From Tragulus kanchil (Eukaryota; Chordata; Mammalia; Artiodactyla; Tragulidae), in assembly GCA_022376925.1 (NCBI GenBank), contig JAIOJX010000031.1, forward strand, positions 142,804,854 through 142,868,853: a DNA stretch of 64,000 bases, written 5' to 3'. The translations under genes were made by a program, and so were the position numbers. The notes beneath the pieces were generated by a model. The model saw only the letters and a list, made by a program, of their open reading frames with translations, was not told the DNA's origin and did not search any database. Shown here piece by piece: positions 24,610 to 36,428 of the stretch (position 1 is its first letter; every line of letters begins with the position of its first letter).

Positions 24610-26031
24610 AACAATGGTGCCGTAAAGATAGATGCCTATATTTCTTTTCTGAAAACATACCTTTTCTGTTCTAGTATTTAAATTAGGAAAAGAAAGTGTA
24701 ATTGAATGAATCATCTCAACAACTATGACCACTCTCCAACTCATCACGCTGGCTTTGTAGGAGCACTCACATAGACCTGAGTTTCACAGGACACAAAGTA
24801 GACCCATCAGCCCACATTTATCTTAACTCTGGAGTTTGAGAGAACTCATGCTCTAAGACCTGACGGCTCTCAAGTCACAGTCATACATACTCCCAAGCAA
24901 ACAAGCTATGGAGACTTAACAGATCTACTGTATTTTGAAGGTGCCTTGACTATGTGAGATTTTCACTTAACTGCTATTAAACCTAAGCGCTAAGGAAGTT
25001 GCAATCAGAAATAGAAAGGAGGTTCTCCAGGTCTTTACAGTGAGTTTAGTCTTCTGCTTGGATGGAGACATGTGCTTGTTTAATGGAGCCACAGAGAGAT
25101 ATTTCAGAGATACATGATGCAACTCTGTCTCCTTTTGGAAGCAAACGCAACTGTCTCAGTTGTGCCCGTTTTGCAGAGGCATCAGAAGAAGGTGAGCCAG
25201 AGTGGGCAAAGGCAAGACTGTGGACGATAAGCAACACCAGCTCTCCATGGAGTAGGTGCTTTGGTGGAACAGCCTTTGGAGGAACAAGACCAAAGAGGTT
25301 TCAGAATTTTCCTGCCCAGGCCAAACAACAGATTCCTAAGACTGCATTTTGTGTGTCCCCACCCCGGATTCTTACTTGTCAGAGGGGAAACATGAGGGTC
25401 TCACTGTCCCCTGCTCCACACTTGCTGTTGCTGCTGCCACGTCTTAAAGATGGCCCCTGCTGCTTCACTGCAAGATGCCCTTCATAAATTCCAGTTGTCA
25501 ACACACAATCAATTTTGCTATGGGCGAAAGGGTGCTTCATTGTCCCAATATTTGCAGTTGGCTAAACCATATCCACAGGCTGAATGAGCACTTTTGATTT
25601 ATTTATTTATCTTTCCAGAAATGAACACAGTGTCTGCTCTAAGAGGCGAAGGCAAAAATTTCAGAAAAGCTATAAAAGGTACAAATGGTCCTCTTTTAAA
25701 AGAGGGGGGTGGGGCCTGACCTGTAGAACAAAGCCCCCCTTTGAAGGCTAGCGATTCTAATTTGGAACCACTTCCCACTCCCAATTCCAAATCTGCATCA
25801 TTAAACCATGCACAAGCGAAGAGTCGTAATTGTGCACGAGCTGCGTATTTCTTACTGATTTTCTGTCTTATACCCAAAGCAAATAAGCCAAATGCTTACT
25901 CAAAGCTGAGGGGGGAGGTAAGGGTGGGACTTGGGTTTTGCAATTTCTTCTTCTTCTTTTTTTTTTTATTCTATAGTCTTTCTTCTTCCACTGAAAGTGT
26001 CTATAAAATTTTTAAAGGAAAGTAGGTTGCT
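24610..26031. other. Duplication-free non-coding stretch with higher complexity at 25040-25960
   Basis: No gene recognised. A 141-codon ORF at 25062-25487 has no domain I know, and a 94-codon ORF runs at 25741-26025. Both lack splice context that would make them convincing exons. Composition at 25600-25960 is less repeat-like than its surroundings and could be conserved non-coding DNA, but that cannot be judged from one sequence. Confidence 0.35.
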
Positions 26032-28227
26032 AAAATGTACTTAATTTGCCATGATAGATTGAGTCCATGCTTCAGTGACTGTAATTGAATCTGTGACCTA
26101 TTTCTTTAGTAAAGTAGAAATAGTCTCTGGGGTTTTTGTCACTACCATCTTTTAATGAAATTCAAAAAGACTGTCAAAATGTCTGCACTTTTTCTTACTG
26201 GTTGTTAATGTTATTACTTTAGAATTTGTTACTTTTTAATTAATCTTAATACCTGTGTACACGCTCTACCTGGAGGTTGGGAATGCTAGATGCTGATTCT
26301 TCACTGTCATAAGGCAAAGCAAAATTAACAGGACAGAAAGGGCACCATGGCAGAGAAGGTCTGAACACATTTTGGTTCCACTTTAAAATAAAAGAAGACT
26401 TTAATGCATCCGTTTAGAGAACCTGCCCCAGGAAGAAGGGGGTGCAGAGCATCAGCAGCAAAAGACTGAGGGTCTGCCCCCTGGGCCCTCTTCTGGCTGG
26501 TGGCACCCTAACCACTCCAACTTCGCTTATGAGCTGCAAACCTGACAAGCCGACAGCCTGGGGGAGCAATATTTTATTGACAAAAGCGTAAGAGAAAATA
26601 TGTTCGCTTGCTTTTAAGCAGTGCTGTAGGAGGGTGTTACAGAACCAGATGGTTCAAATTAGTCTTTCATTTGCCAGGATGGTGGGAAAACACGGCCTGT
26701 TTGACAACTTCGACGGGGGCGGCCACTCTGCCGATAGGCGGTTGGCGTCGGTTTCCAGGGGTAGGTGCTCCTTCAGAGTCCAGAGGACCGTAGGCTCCAG
26801 TAGAGTTCTGAGGTCCATATCCTACTGCGTCAGGGTTGAGAGAGAGGAGTAAGTCTTCGGGTCTGTGCCATGGAGATTTCTGCAGGAAAGCTTTGCAGTG
26901 ATTTTTCAGACATGGCCCCAGACCACAGCAGCAGCATCCTCTGACCCTACTGAATCAGAAATTCAGTAGCTGGAATGAGGTCCAGCAATCTGTGTTTTAT
27001 AAGCCCGCCAGACAGCTCTGATGCTCATTTGAGCTTGTGAACCACTGGGCTTAGAGAAAAGGGCTGGAGTGGTTGGAGCATGGAGATGGGCTAAGTGGTG
27101 GAAAATGAGTCGCATTAGGTTCAAATTGCAAAATGTACTTAATTTGCCATGATAGATTGAGTCCATGCTTCAGTGACTGTAATTGAATCTGTGACCTATT
27201 TCTTTAGTAAAGTAGAAATAGTCTCTGGGGTTTTTGTCACTACCATCTTTTAATGAAATTCAAAAAGACTGTCAAAATGTCTGCACTTTTTCTTACTGGT
27301 TGTTAATGTTATTACTTTAGAATTTGTTACTTTTTAATTAATCTTAATACCTGTGTACACGCTCTACCTGGAGGTTGGGAATGCTAGATGCTGATTCTTC
27401 ACTGTCATAAGGCAAAGCAAAATTAACAGGACAGAAAGGGCACCATGGCAGAGAAGGTCTGAACACATTTTGGTTCCACTTTAAAATAAAAGAAGACTTT
27501 AATGCATCCGTTTAGAGAACCTGCCCCAGGAAGAAGGGGGTGCAGAGCATCAGCAGCAAAAGACTGAGGGTCTGCCCCCTGGGCCCTCTTCTGGCTGGTG
27601 GCACCCTAACCACTCCAACTTCGCTTATGAGCTGCAAACCTGACAAGCCGACAGCCTGGGGGAGCAATATTTTATTGACAAAAGCGTAAGAGAAAATATG
27701 TTCGCTTGCTTTTAAGCAGTGCTGTAGGAGGGTGTTACAGAACCAGATGGTTCAAATTAGTCTTTCATTTGCCAGGATGGTGGGAAAACACGGCCTGTTT
27801 GACAACTTCGACGGGGGCGGCCACTCTGCCGATAGGCGGTTGGCGTCGGTTTCCAGGGGTAGGTGCTCCTTCAGAGTCCAGAGGACCGTAGGCTCCAGTA
27901 GAGTTCTGAGGTCCATATCCTACTGCGTCAGGGTTGAGAGAGAGGGGTAAGTCTTCGGGTCTGTGCCATGGAGATTTCTGCAGGAAAGCTTTGCAGTGAT
28001 TTTTCAGACATGGCCCCAGACCACAGCAGCAGCATCCTCTGACCCTACTGAATCAGAAATTCAGTAGCTGGAATGAGGTCCAGCAATCTGTGTTTTATAA
28101 GCCCGCCAGACAGCTCTGATGCTCATTTGAGCTTGTGAACCACTGGGCTTAGAGAAAAGGGCTGGAGTGGTTGGAGCATGGAGATGGGCTAAGTGGTGGA
28201 AAATGAGTCGCATTAGGTTCAAATTGC
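26032..28227. repeat. Direct duplication 9 (26032-27129 / 27130-28227, period 1098)
   Basis: Clean abutting join at aaattgc|aaaatgtac. The one interior difference I noticed is a substitution (gagaggagtaag near 26844, gagaggggtaag near 27942). Confidence 0.9.
26885..27056. mobile_element. hAT-type MER fragment, tentative (repeated 27983-28155, partly 29121-29215)
   Basis: Contains gaggtccagcaatctgtgtt, ctctgatgctcatttgagct and gtgaaccactggg, a phrase pattern common in non-autonomous hAT-Charlie elements of mammals. Family and orientation not established. Confidence 0.4.
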
Positions 28228-30222
28228 AAACTGTCAGGTGTGCTCTTGTTTCCCAAATCTACTTGGGGCCTTTCCATCACTCTGCCATCGGTGCTTCTTC
28301 TAGCAAAAATGCATCATCTCTCCCTCTCCCCCTCTTGCCTTTTCTCAATCTCTCGTTTTTGAAAATTCAGCCATTTTCTAAGGCTATTTCATGTTTCCCC
28401 TGCCCTATGAAGCCTCACTCCTCCAGAGGCGTGTCATCTGTCTCTTCACTGAATATCTCAAGGCTGTGACTCTTCTTACAGCACTTATATTTAGCTTTGT
28501 GCCCCCAGGATACAAACCCTTGGGGACAAGTGCTCTCCCATGAGGTCTATTACAACTCAAGGAACATAGGAGATGTTTAAATGACTTTTGAAACATATAG
28601 GGATATTCATTCTATTGAAAATGGAGACAACAGCCAGTGAATCTGTATTTGCTGAATAAGCACTCCAGTTCTCCTCTCTGCCCAGTAATCAAGGTAGATC
28701 TCCATTCACCACTCAACAGAGGGACCTCATTGTAGGAATGCGCTAGAGATACAGCTAATGTTTTGATCTGACCCACAGTGAGTCAATGGCCAGAACTCTT
28801 CCTAAGTGCTTGTGGTTCAATGGTCAACAAAATCCACTCCTTGTTTGTGAAAAGTTTACATTCTAATGCCATATACACATCATATAAATAGATCTTTGCA
28901 GTGTATCACCATAAGTAGAGAGGCATGCACAAAAGTTTTACGAAACCCTCCTTTCCCACTCATGGAGTTATAAGGAATGTTGCGGTAAAGGATTGTCTCA
29001 GTTAAGTCTTGAAGGCTTACAAATAGCCAGGTAAGAAGCATATAGAAGAGTACTCCAATAAAGAACAATGCAAAGGCAAAAAAGAAGGTATAAAATTAGT
29101 AGCAAATTTGAGCATAAATGTCAGTAGCTGGAATGAGGTCCAGCAATCTGTGTTTTATAAGCCCGCCAGACAGCTCTGATGCTCATTTGAGCTTGTGAAC
29201 CACTGGGCTTAGAGAAAAGGGCTGGAGTGGTTGGAGCATGGAGATGGGCTAAGTGGTGGAAAATGAGTCGCATTAGGTTCAAATTGCAAACTGTCAGGTG
29301 TGCTCTTGTTTCCCAAATCTACTTGGGGCCTTTCCATCACTCTGCCATCGGTGCTTCTTCTAGCAAAAATGCATCATCTCCCCCTCTCCCCCTCTTGCCT
29401 TTTCTCAATCTCTCGTTTTTGAAAATTCAGCCATTTTCTAAGGCTATTTCATGTTTCCCCTGCCCTATGAAGCCTCACTCCTCCAGAGGCGTGTCATCTG
29501 TCTCTTCACTGAATATCTCAAGGCTGTGACTCTTCTTACAGCACTTATATTTAGCTTTGTGCCCCCAGGATACAAACCCTTGGGGACAAGTGCTCTCCCA
29601 TGAGGTCTATTACAACTCAAGGAACATAGGAGATGTTTAAATGACTTTTGAAACATATAGGGATATTCATTCTATTGAAAATGGAGACAACAGCCAGTGA
29701 ATCTGTATTTGCTGAATAAGCACTCCAGTTCTCCTCTCTGCCCAGTAATCAAGGTAGATCTCCATTCACCACTCAACAGAGGGACCTCATTGTAGGAATG
29801 CGCTAGAGATACAGCTAATGTTTTGATCTGACCCACAGTGAGTCAATGGCCAGAACTCTTCCTAAGTGCTTGTGGTTCAATGGTCAACAAAATCCACTCC
29901 TTGTTTGTGAAAAGTTTACATTCTAATGCCATATACACATCATATAAATAGATCTTTGCAGTGTATCACCATAAGTAGAGAGGCATGCACAAAAGTTTTA
30001 CGAAACCCTCCTTTCCCACTCATGGAGTTATAAGGAATGTTGCGGTAAAGGATTGTCTCAGTTAAGTCTTGAAGGCTTACAAATAGCCAGGTAAGAAGCA
30101 TATAGAAGAGTACTCCAATAAAGAACAATGCAAAGGCATGAAGGTATAAAATAGTAGCATGGCAAGGGTGAAGGGGTACATGAATTTCATGTACTCTGGC
30201 ATTATTAGAGCATAAATGTCTA
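28061..30222. repeat. Direct duplication 10 (28061-29120 / 29121-30222, period about 1060)
   Basis: The interior is near-identical (t versus c at about 28320/29380). The end of the first copy (29077-29120) is error-rich and lacks about 45 bases present at 30150-30210, again like an unpolished read end. Confidence 0.9.
28228..29120. other. Non-coding sequence, no gene recognised (repeated 29288-30222)
   Basis: Moderate-complexity sequence without a defensible ORF. About 28790-30400 resembles a very old interspersed repeat, but I cannot name it. Confidence 0.35.
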
Positions 30223-32262
30223 GTTGGAGTAAGGTCCTGTCACTGACTAGGGGACCAGATCACAGAGGGTTTTACTGTCCCTGCTAAGGAATTTAGGATT
30301 TATGCTAGAGGGCTTGGAGAACAAAAGAAGAGGAGTATAGGTTCAATTTGCATTTGAAATAGATTGTTTTGGCTTCAATGGTAAGGAGGGGTTCGAAGGG
30401 TTGAGGCTGGACGGTGATGAGACAGGACAAGATGAGCCCTGGGCATTTGCAGATTTCCCCAGGGGACATGGAGTGGGATTCACTCTCAAGCCAATTAGAA
30501 CAATGAGCTCTTTCTCATTAGGAGCAATACTTGGGCAGAGTACAGCTCTGAGTGAGACACAGCAGGCCTTGCTCTGGGTAAATGGACAGGTAGAAAGGCT
30601 GGTTTGGTTGGGAATGGCTTGTCTTCTGTAAGTTGCCACCTCCCCCCCATTTGATGGATAAGGATTTCCAGCCTGTGCACTTGAACCTAAGAGGCCATAA
30701 TGGCTCGAATGGGCAGTCATCGATTATTACCACTCTCCACAAATCTCCAGACAGACTGACTTGGAGTCATTACTCCTCCCTCTCTGTCTTGCCATCTACA
30801 TTTTTTATAATTTCTAGCATATTTCACTCCATCTACCACATAAAAAACCCTTCTTAGATACCTTCTTAGAGCGAATGCCACAAAGAAGGTTTTTCAACTA
30901 TTTGTTCTTCGTGCTGAGATTTAAACCATGGCTGCTGAGTTATTTAAAGTCCTGGAGAGTAGTTTGTCCCCATAATCAGGTCCCTGAGGTCCTAAAATAG
31001 TGAAGAGAAAATAGAAATCTTAAATAATAGTATCACTTAATGTTTTAACACTTAAAGCATTTCTCATGAGATTTGGGTGCTTGGAAAACACTCATCCCCT
31101 GTGTTGTCCTGCTGAGTTGTCACTGTGATTTCATGGTGTCATCTCTAGGGGCTCTGGTTCAACATCTTGTTCAAGCCAGGTAAGAAGCATATAGAAGAGT
31201 ACTCCAATAAAGAACAATGCAAAGGCATGAAGGTATAAAATAGTAGCATGGCAAGGGTGAAGGGGTACATGAATTTCATGTACTCTGGCATTATTAGAGC
31301 ATAAATGTCTAGTTGGAGTAAGGTCCTGTCACTGACTAGGGGACCAGATCACAGAGGGTTTTACTGTCCCTGCTAAGGAATTTAGGATTTATGCTAGAGG
31401 GCTTGGAGAACAAAAGAAGAGGAGTATAGGTTCAATTTGCATTTGAAATAGATTGTTTTGGCTTCAATGGTAAGGAGGGGTTCGAAGGGTTGAGGCTGGA
31501 CGGTGATGAGACAGGACAAGATGAGCCCTGGGCATTTGCAGATTTCCCCAGGGGACATGGAGTGGGATTCACTCTCAAGCCAATTAGAACAATGAGCTCT
31601 TTCTCATTAGGAGCAATACTTGGGCAGAGTACAGCTCTGAGTGAGACACAGCAGGCCTTGCTCTGGGTAAATGGACAGGTAGAAAGGCTGGTTTGGTTGG
31701 GAATGGCTTGTCTTCTGTAAGTTGCCACCTCCCCCCCATTTGATGGATAAGGATTTCCAGCCTGTGCACTTGAACCTAAGAGGCCATAATGGCTCGAATG
31801 GGCAGTCATCGATTATTACCACTCTCCACAAATCTCCAGACAGACTGACTTGGAGTCATTACTCCTCCCTCTCTGTCTTGCCATCTACATTTTTTATAAT
31901 TTCTAGCATATTTCACTCCATCTACCACATAAAAACCATTCTTAGATACCTTCTTAGAGCGAATGCCACAAAGAAGGTTTTTCAACTATTTGTTCTTCGT
32001 GCTGAGATTTAAACCATGGCTGCTGAGTTATTTAAAGTCCTGGAGAGTAGTTTGTCCCCATAATCAGGTCCCTGAGGTCCTAAAATAGTGAAGAGAAAAT
32101 AGAAATCTTAAATAATAGTATCACTTAATGTTTTAACACTTAAAGCATTTCTCATGAGATTTGGGTGCTTGGAAAACACTCATCCCCTGTGTTGTCCTGC
32201 TGAGTTGTCACTGTGATTTCATGGTGTCATCTCTAGGGGCTCTGGTTCAACATCTTGCTCAA
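30085..32262. repeat. Direct duplication 11 (30085-31173 / 31174-32262, period 1089)
   Basis: Copies differ at an A-run of six versus five (30839/31928) and an adjacent base. Join at tgttcaagcca|gg; the genuine continuation at 32257 reads gctcaagctagtaag. Confidence 0.9.
30223..31173. other. Non-coding sequence, no gene recognised (repeated 31312-32262)
   Basis: ORFs of up to 125 codons occur here on both strands in both copies, but they overlap each other in several frames and have no domain I recognise. I do not call them genes. A near-perfect palindrome (arms gtacatgaa / ttcatgtac) lies at 30176-30194 and again at 31265-31283. Confidence 0.4.
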
Positions 32263-32309
32263 GCTAGTAAGACCCTAGCTATTAAGACTCTAGAATTTGA
32301 ACCTAGGAC

Positions 32310-34655
32310 ATGGCTCCCACTGCCTTGCTCTGCCTTCTCTTCACATTGGAACAGAACACCTTGACTCAAGATGACTAGAGGAAGGAAGAAGGTCAGAAAG
32401 ATGGAAGGAGGTACTGTACAAAAGTAACTGCAGTTTCAGACTGTGAATTTTAAATCACTATAAATAGACTTTATTAGTCAAAGTAAGAATCATTACAATC
32501 AACATATTTTGTCAAGGAGAAATAAGTTTATTCCTATAGCATAAAAATCATTGCTTTAGGATTCTATGAATTCTTAAAAAGCATTTTTTTTTTTTGTCTC
32601 CTGCTCCCTGTGGAAGCATTTTCCCTACAAAATGTTATTGAGATGCTTGAAGTGGTAGTCAACTGGCAAGAGGTCAGGTGAATACAGTAGATGAGGCAAA
32701 ACTTTGTAGCCTATTTTGCTCAACTTTTGAAGCACTGGTTGTGTGATACGCAGTAGGGTGTTGTCGTGGAGAAAAACTGTGCCCTTTCTGTTGACCAATG
32801 CTGCTGACTGCAAGCACTGCAGTTTTTGGTGCATCTCATCGATTTGCTAAGCAAACTTCTCAGATATAATGGTTTCACAGGGATTCAGAAAGCTGTAGTG
32901 GATCAGATCAGCAGCAGACCACTAGACAGTGTTCTTGACTTTTTCTTTGGTGCAAGTTTGGCTTTGCAGCTTCTCCTCAGTCCAGTCACCAAGCTGGTCA
33001 TCATTGGCTGTCGTATAAGATCCACTTTTTGACACACATGACAATCCGACCAAGAAATGGTTCATTGTTACTGCACAGAATAAGAGACGATGCTTCAAAA
33101 TAATGATTTTTGTTTCTTGTCAGTTCACGAACCAACCACCCACTTACCTCACTTTTTCATTTTTCCAATTTGCTTCAAATGCCAAATGACCATAGGATGG
33201 TCGACGCTGAGTTCCTTAGCAACTTCTCGTGTAGTTGTAAGAGGATCAGCTTCGATGATGGCTCTCAACTGGTCTTCGTCAACTTCTGATGGCCAGCCAC
33301 TGCACTCCTCATCTTCAACGCTCTCATCTTCTGTGCAAAAGTTCTTGAACCACCAGTGCACTGTACATTTCTTAGCAGTTTCTGGGCCAAATGTGTTACT
33401 GATGTTTCCAGTTGTCTCTGATGTTTTATAACCCATTCTGAATTCAAATAAGAAAACTATTCAAATTTGCTTTTTATCTAACATTATGTCTATGGCTCCC
33501 ACTGCCTTGCTCTGCCTTCTCTTCACTTCAAAGATGACTAGAGGAAGGAAGAAGGTCAGAAAGATGGAAGGAGGTACTGTACAAAAGTAACTGCAGTTTC
33601 AGACTGTGAATTTTAAATCACTATAAATAGACTTTATTAGTCAAAGTAAGAATCATTACAATCAACATATTTTGTCAAGGAGAAATAAGTTTATTCCTAT
33701 AGCATAAAAATCATTGCTTTAGGATTCTATGAATTCTTAAAAAGCATTTTTTTTTTTCGTCTCCTGCTCCCTGTGGAAGCATTTTCCCTACAAAATGTTA
33801 TTGAGATGCTTGAAGTGGTAGTCAACTGGCAAGAGGTCAGGTGAATACAGTAGATGAGGCAAAACTTTGTAGCCTATTTTGCTCAACTTTTGAAGCACTG
33901 GTTGTGTGATACGCAGTAGGGTGTTGTCGTGGAGAAAACTGTGCCCTTTCTGTTGACCAATGCTGCTGACTGCAAGCACTGCAGTTTTTGGTGCATCTCA
34001 TCGATTTGCTAAGCAAACTTCTCAGATATAATGGTTTCACAGGGATTCAGAAAGCTGTAGTGGATCAGATCAGCAGCAGACCACTAGACAGTGTTCTTGA
34101 CTTTTTCTTTGGTGCAAGTTTGGCTTTGCAGCTTCTCCTCAGTCCAGTCACCAAGCTGGTCATCATTGGCTGTCGTATAAGATCCACTTTTTGACACACA
34201 TGACAATCCGACCAAGAAATGGTTCATTGTTACTGCACAGAATAAGAGACGATGCTTCAAAATAATGATTTTTGTTTCTTGTCAGTTCACGAACCAACCA
34301 CCCACTTACCTCACTTTTTCATTTTTCCAATTTGCTTCAAATGCCAAATGACCATAGGATGGTCGACGCTGAGTTCCTTAGCAACTTCTCGTGTAGTTGT
34401 AAGAGGATCAGCTTCGATGATGGCTCTCAACTGGTCGTCGTCAACTTCTGATGGCCAGCCACTGCACTCCTCATCTTCAACGCTCTCATCTTCTGTGCAA
34501 AAGTTCTTGAACCACCAGTGCACTGTACATTTCTTAGCAGTTTCTGGGCCAAATGTGTTACTGATGTTTCCAGTTGTCTCTGATGTTTTATAACCCATTC
34601 TGAATTCAAATAAGAAAACTATTCAAATTTGTTTTTTATCTAACATTATGTCTAT
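32310..34655. repeat. Direct duplication 12 (32310-33491 / 33492-34655, period 1162-1182)
   Basis: The second copy lacks about 20 bases near 33525, next to the junction. Otherwise the differences are mostly homopolymers (A-run of five versus four at 32772/33935; T-run near 32585/33746). The block contains most of the mariner element. Confidence 0.9.
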
Positions 34656-34826
34656 AGTCTAAAATACACATAAACAGAAGCAATAAGTCATTAGCAAAAA
34701 AATAAAGTGAGAAATGTGATTCAAAATGATATATAACATAACCACATTTATTTAAGAAGGTATTCCAATATCTAATGACAAAGTTCAACAATGGGAAACC
34801 GCAATTACTTTTGCACCAACCTAGTG
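33571..34826 (-). mobile_element. Hsmar1-like mariner (Mariner1_BT type), near full length; partial extra copy 32409-33480
   Basis: A Tc1/mariner DNA transposon of about 1.26 kb, read on the minus strand. The right terminal inverted repeat (ccgcaattacttttgcacca, 34799-34818) pairs with a decayed left one (gtacaaaagtaactgcagtt, 33579-33598). The flanking TA duplication is no longer clear. Length fits the family (about 1.28 kb). Left-hand sequence from 32409 is the duplicated remainder of the same element, not a second insertion. Relatives are primate Hsmar1 and the SETMAR transposase domain; the TIR and protein patterns agree. Confidence 0.88.
33788..34598 (-). pseudogene. Mariner transposase pseudogene (duplicate 32625-33436)
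   Basis: N-terminal DNA-binding part: 95 codons at 34598-34311, with paired helix-turn-helix sequence (ETAKKCTVHWWFKNFC, then SEVDDDQLRAIIEADPLTTT and REVAKELSVDH). The reading frame is then lost. C-terminal catalytic part: 33979-33788, with the HDN and YSPDL motifs that hold the second and third acidic residues of the mariner DD34D triad. The first catalytic Asp, expected in a CDEKW-like motif, reads as Val (codon at 34193-34195). With frameshifts and the lost Asp, the enzyme cannot be active. The duplicate differs at one residue (DEDQ versus DDDQ) and in a homopolymer. Confidence 0.88.
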
Positions 34827-35223
34827 ACAATGGAAAAACCTGCTTTGTCACCACTACCTGCTCCTTTTAGAATCTTTACCTGTAAGGAGTCCATCTCCTT
34901 GGAACACTTTCAGAGAGAAAGTTGGGTAAAATTATTTTTATCTATTCACGTTCTAGTCCAATTTCAAGGCCTAGCACAAATCCTTAGCCATTCTTTCACA
35001 ATTAGAGCTTGAGTTCAGTTACTTTCCCTGAAATCTATCAAGGGAAATGACAGACAATCCAGTATTTCATGACATCCTGTCCCTTGCTGTTTACTATTAA
35101 TCTGTCCTCATCAGCAATGCTAAAATCTCAGCTGTACAGAAAATAAATCCAATAGAATAGCTGTTTTCCTGATTAATGAGGGTGTTCTTTCTTAGGCCCA
35201 AAGTTGTTATTGTTGTTGTTGTT
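34827..35223. other. Short unremarkable stretch ending in a (GTT)n microsatellite
   Basis: No gene recognised. An imperfect GTT run occupies about 35203-35223, next to the target-site duplication of the following SINE. Confidence 0.45.
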
Positions 35224-35237
35224 AAAAAGTGTAAACA

Positions 35238-35521
35238 GGGCTTCCCTGGTGGTCCAGTGGGTAAAGAGTCTACCTTGCAGTGCAGAGGGCATCGGTTCAA
35301 TCCCTGGCCCTGGAAGATTCCACGTGCCGCAGAGCAATTGGATCAGTGTGTCCAATTGCAAGCCAGCGCTCTGGAGTGCGTGCACCCAGGGCCAGTGCTC
35401 TGCAGCGGAAGGGGCCACTGCAACAGGTGGCCCCACAGTAAAGTTGTATTAAAAAAAAAAAAAAAGCAATAAAAGAGGCCAAAATTTTTAAAAAAAAAGG
35501 TGGGGGGAGGGGGAACTTAAA
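35238..35521 (+). mobile_element. CHR-type tRNA-Glu SINE, sense, with target-site duplication
   Basis: Starts ggcttccctggtggtccagt (tRNA-Glu-derived head with A/B-box region), followed by a body ending in a long A-rich tail (35449-35521). The flanking duplication aaaaagtgtaaaca is at 35224-35236 and 35522-35535. Confidence 0.9.
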
Positions 35522-35824
35522 AAAAAGTGTAAACATTTTGGCAAGAAGCACATTTGCGGTATATCTTGAGTACATCTTTTTAAGCATCACTACCACACAT
35601 TACATTCCATACAAAGTGGAAGTAATGCCTACAAATATGCAGTACATCTTTGCCATGCATTACTGTATTGTGCCTTATTACTTGGTACTTAATGCCCTCA
35701 CACTGTGGAACTTTCTGCCTTTTATCAAATATCTCCTCTTCTACTTGTAGCAACTTACAGTCATTTCTGTGCAGCTGCAGTGGAAATCTACCACCTTCTA
35801 ATTCACTGCTCCCAAGTGCTACAT

Positions 35825-36035
35825 GGGGCTTTCCAGGTAGCTCAGAAAATAAAGAATCTGCCTCCAATGCAGGAGACTTGGGTTTGGTCCCTGGGTCGGG
35901 AAGATCCCCTGGAGAAGGGCATGGCAACCCACTCCAATATTCTTGCCTGGAGAATTCCATGGAGAGAGGAGCTTGGTGGGCTACAGTCCATGGGGTCTCA
36001 AAGAGTTTTACATGATTAAGTGACTAACACACACA
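35825..36035 (+). mobile_element. Bov-tA SINE, sense
   Basis: Complete: head (gctttccaggtagctcagaa), body (catggcaacccactccaata, ttcttgcctggagaattcca, ggctacagtccatggggtct) and a short CA tail. Confidence 0.9.
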
Positions 36036-36289
36036 CAAAGGGCTATAAGCTTGGAAATCGGAAAATCATGTTTGTTAGGTCTGTAAGCAAAGTATGAATT
36101 AATAGGTCTCCAGTTAAGGCTAAAGGTACAGTCTCATTATTTGGGCTGTTCAAAGATTTAGTTTCTATCTCTTGACTGTCTTCTAGATAAATATTCTGGA
36201 TAAGGAAAAAATTCTTACTGTCTTCCTGCAAACATTCCTAAGTAATGTTTTATTTCTTTCATTTTCTTAATAAAGTAAAATTTCTCCCT

Positions 36290-36428
36290 ACTTCTTTCTT
36301 TTTTTTTTCATTCGTCCATACCACACACAGCTTGAGGGATCTTTAGTTCCCTGGCCAGAGGTCTAATCTGGGCCCCTTGCATAATGAGAACATTGAGTTG
36401 TAACCCCTGGACCTCCAGGGAATTCCTG
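36290..36428 (-). mobile_element. Short tRNA-SINE (CHR-S-like), antisense
   Basis: T-rich left end, then gatctttagttccctggcca and a degraded head complement ending ctggacctccagggaattcc. Diverged. Confidence 0.6.

Noticed and set aside
25062..25487. 141-codon ORF as a protein-coding exon
   Set aside because: No recognisable domain and no supporting signals; this length is possible by chance in 64 kb of two-strand sequence.
30343..30720. 125-codon minus-strand ORF repeated at 31432-31809 as a duplicated gene
   Set aside because: The repetition is duplication 11, several frames are open at once, and no domain or splice context is visible.
33149..33436. A second, independent mariner transposase
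   Set aside because: Nearly identical to 34311-34598 and explained by duplication 12.
35238..35310. tRNA-Glu gene
   Set aside because: The tRNA-like head belongs to a SINE with body, A-rich tail and target-site duplication; the same applies to the other Bov-tA and CHR heads.
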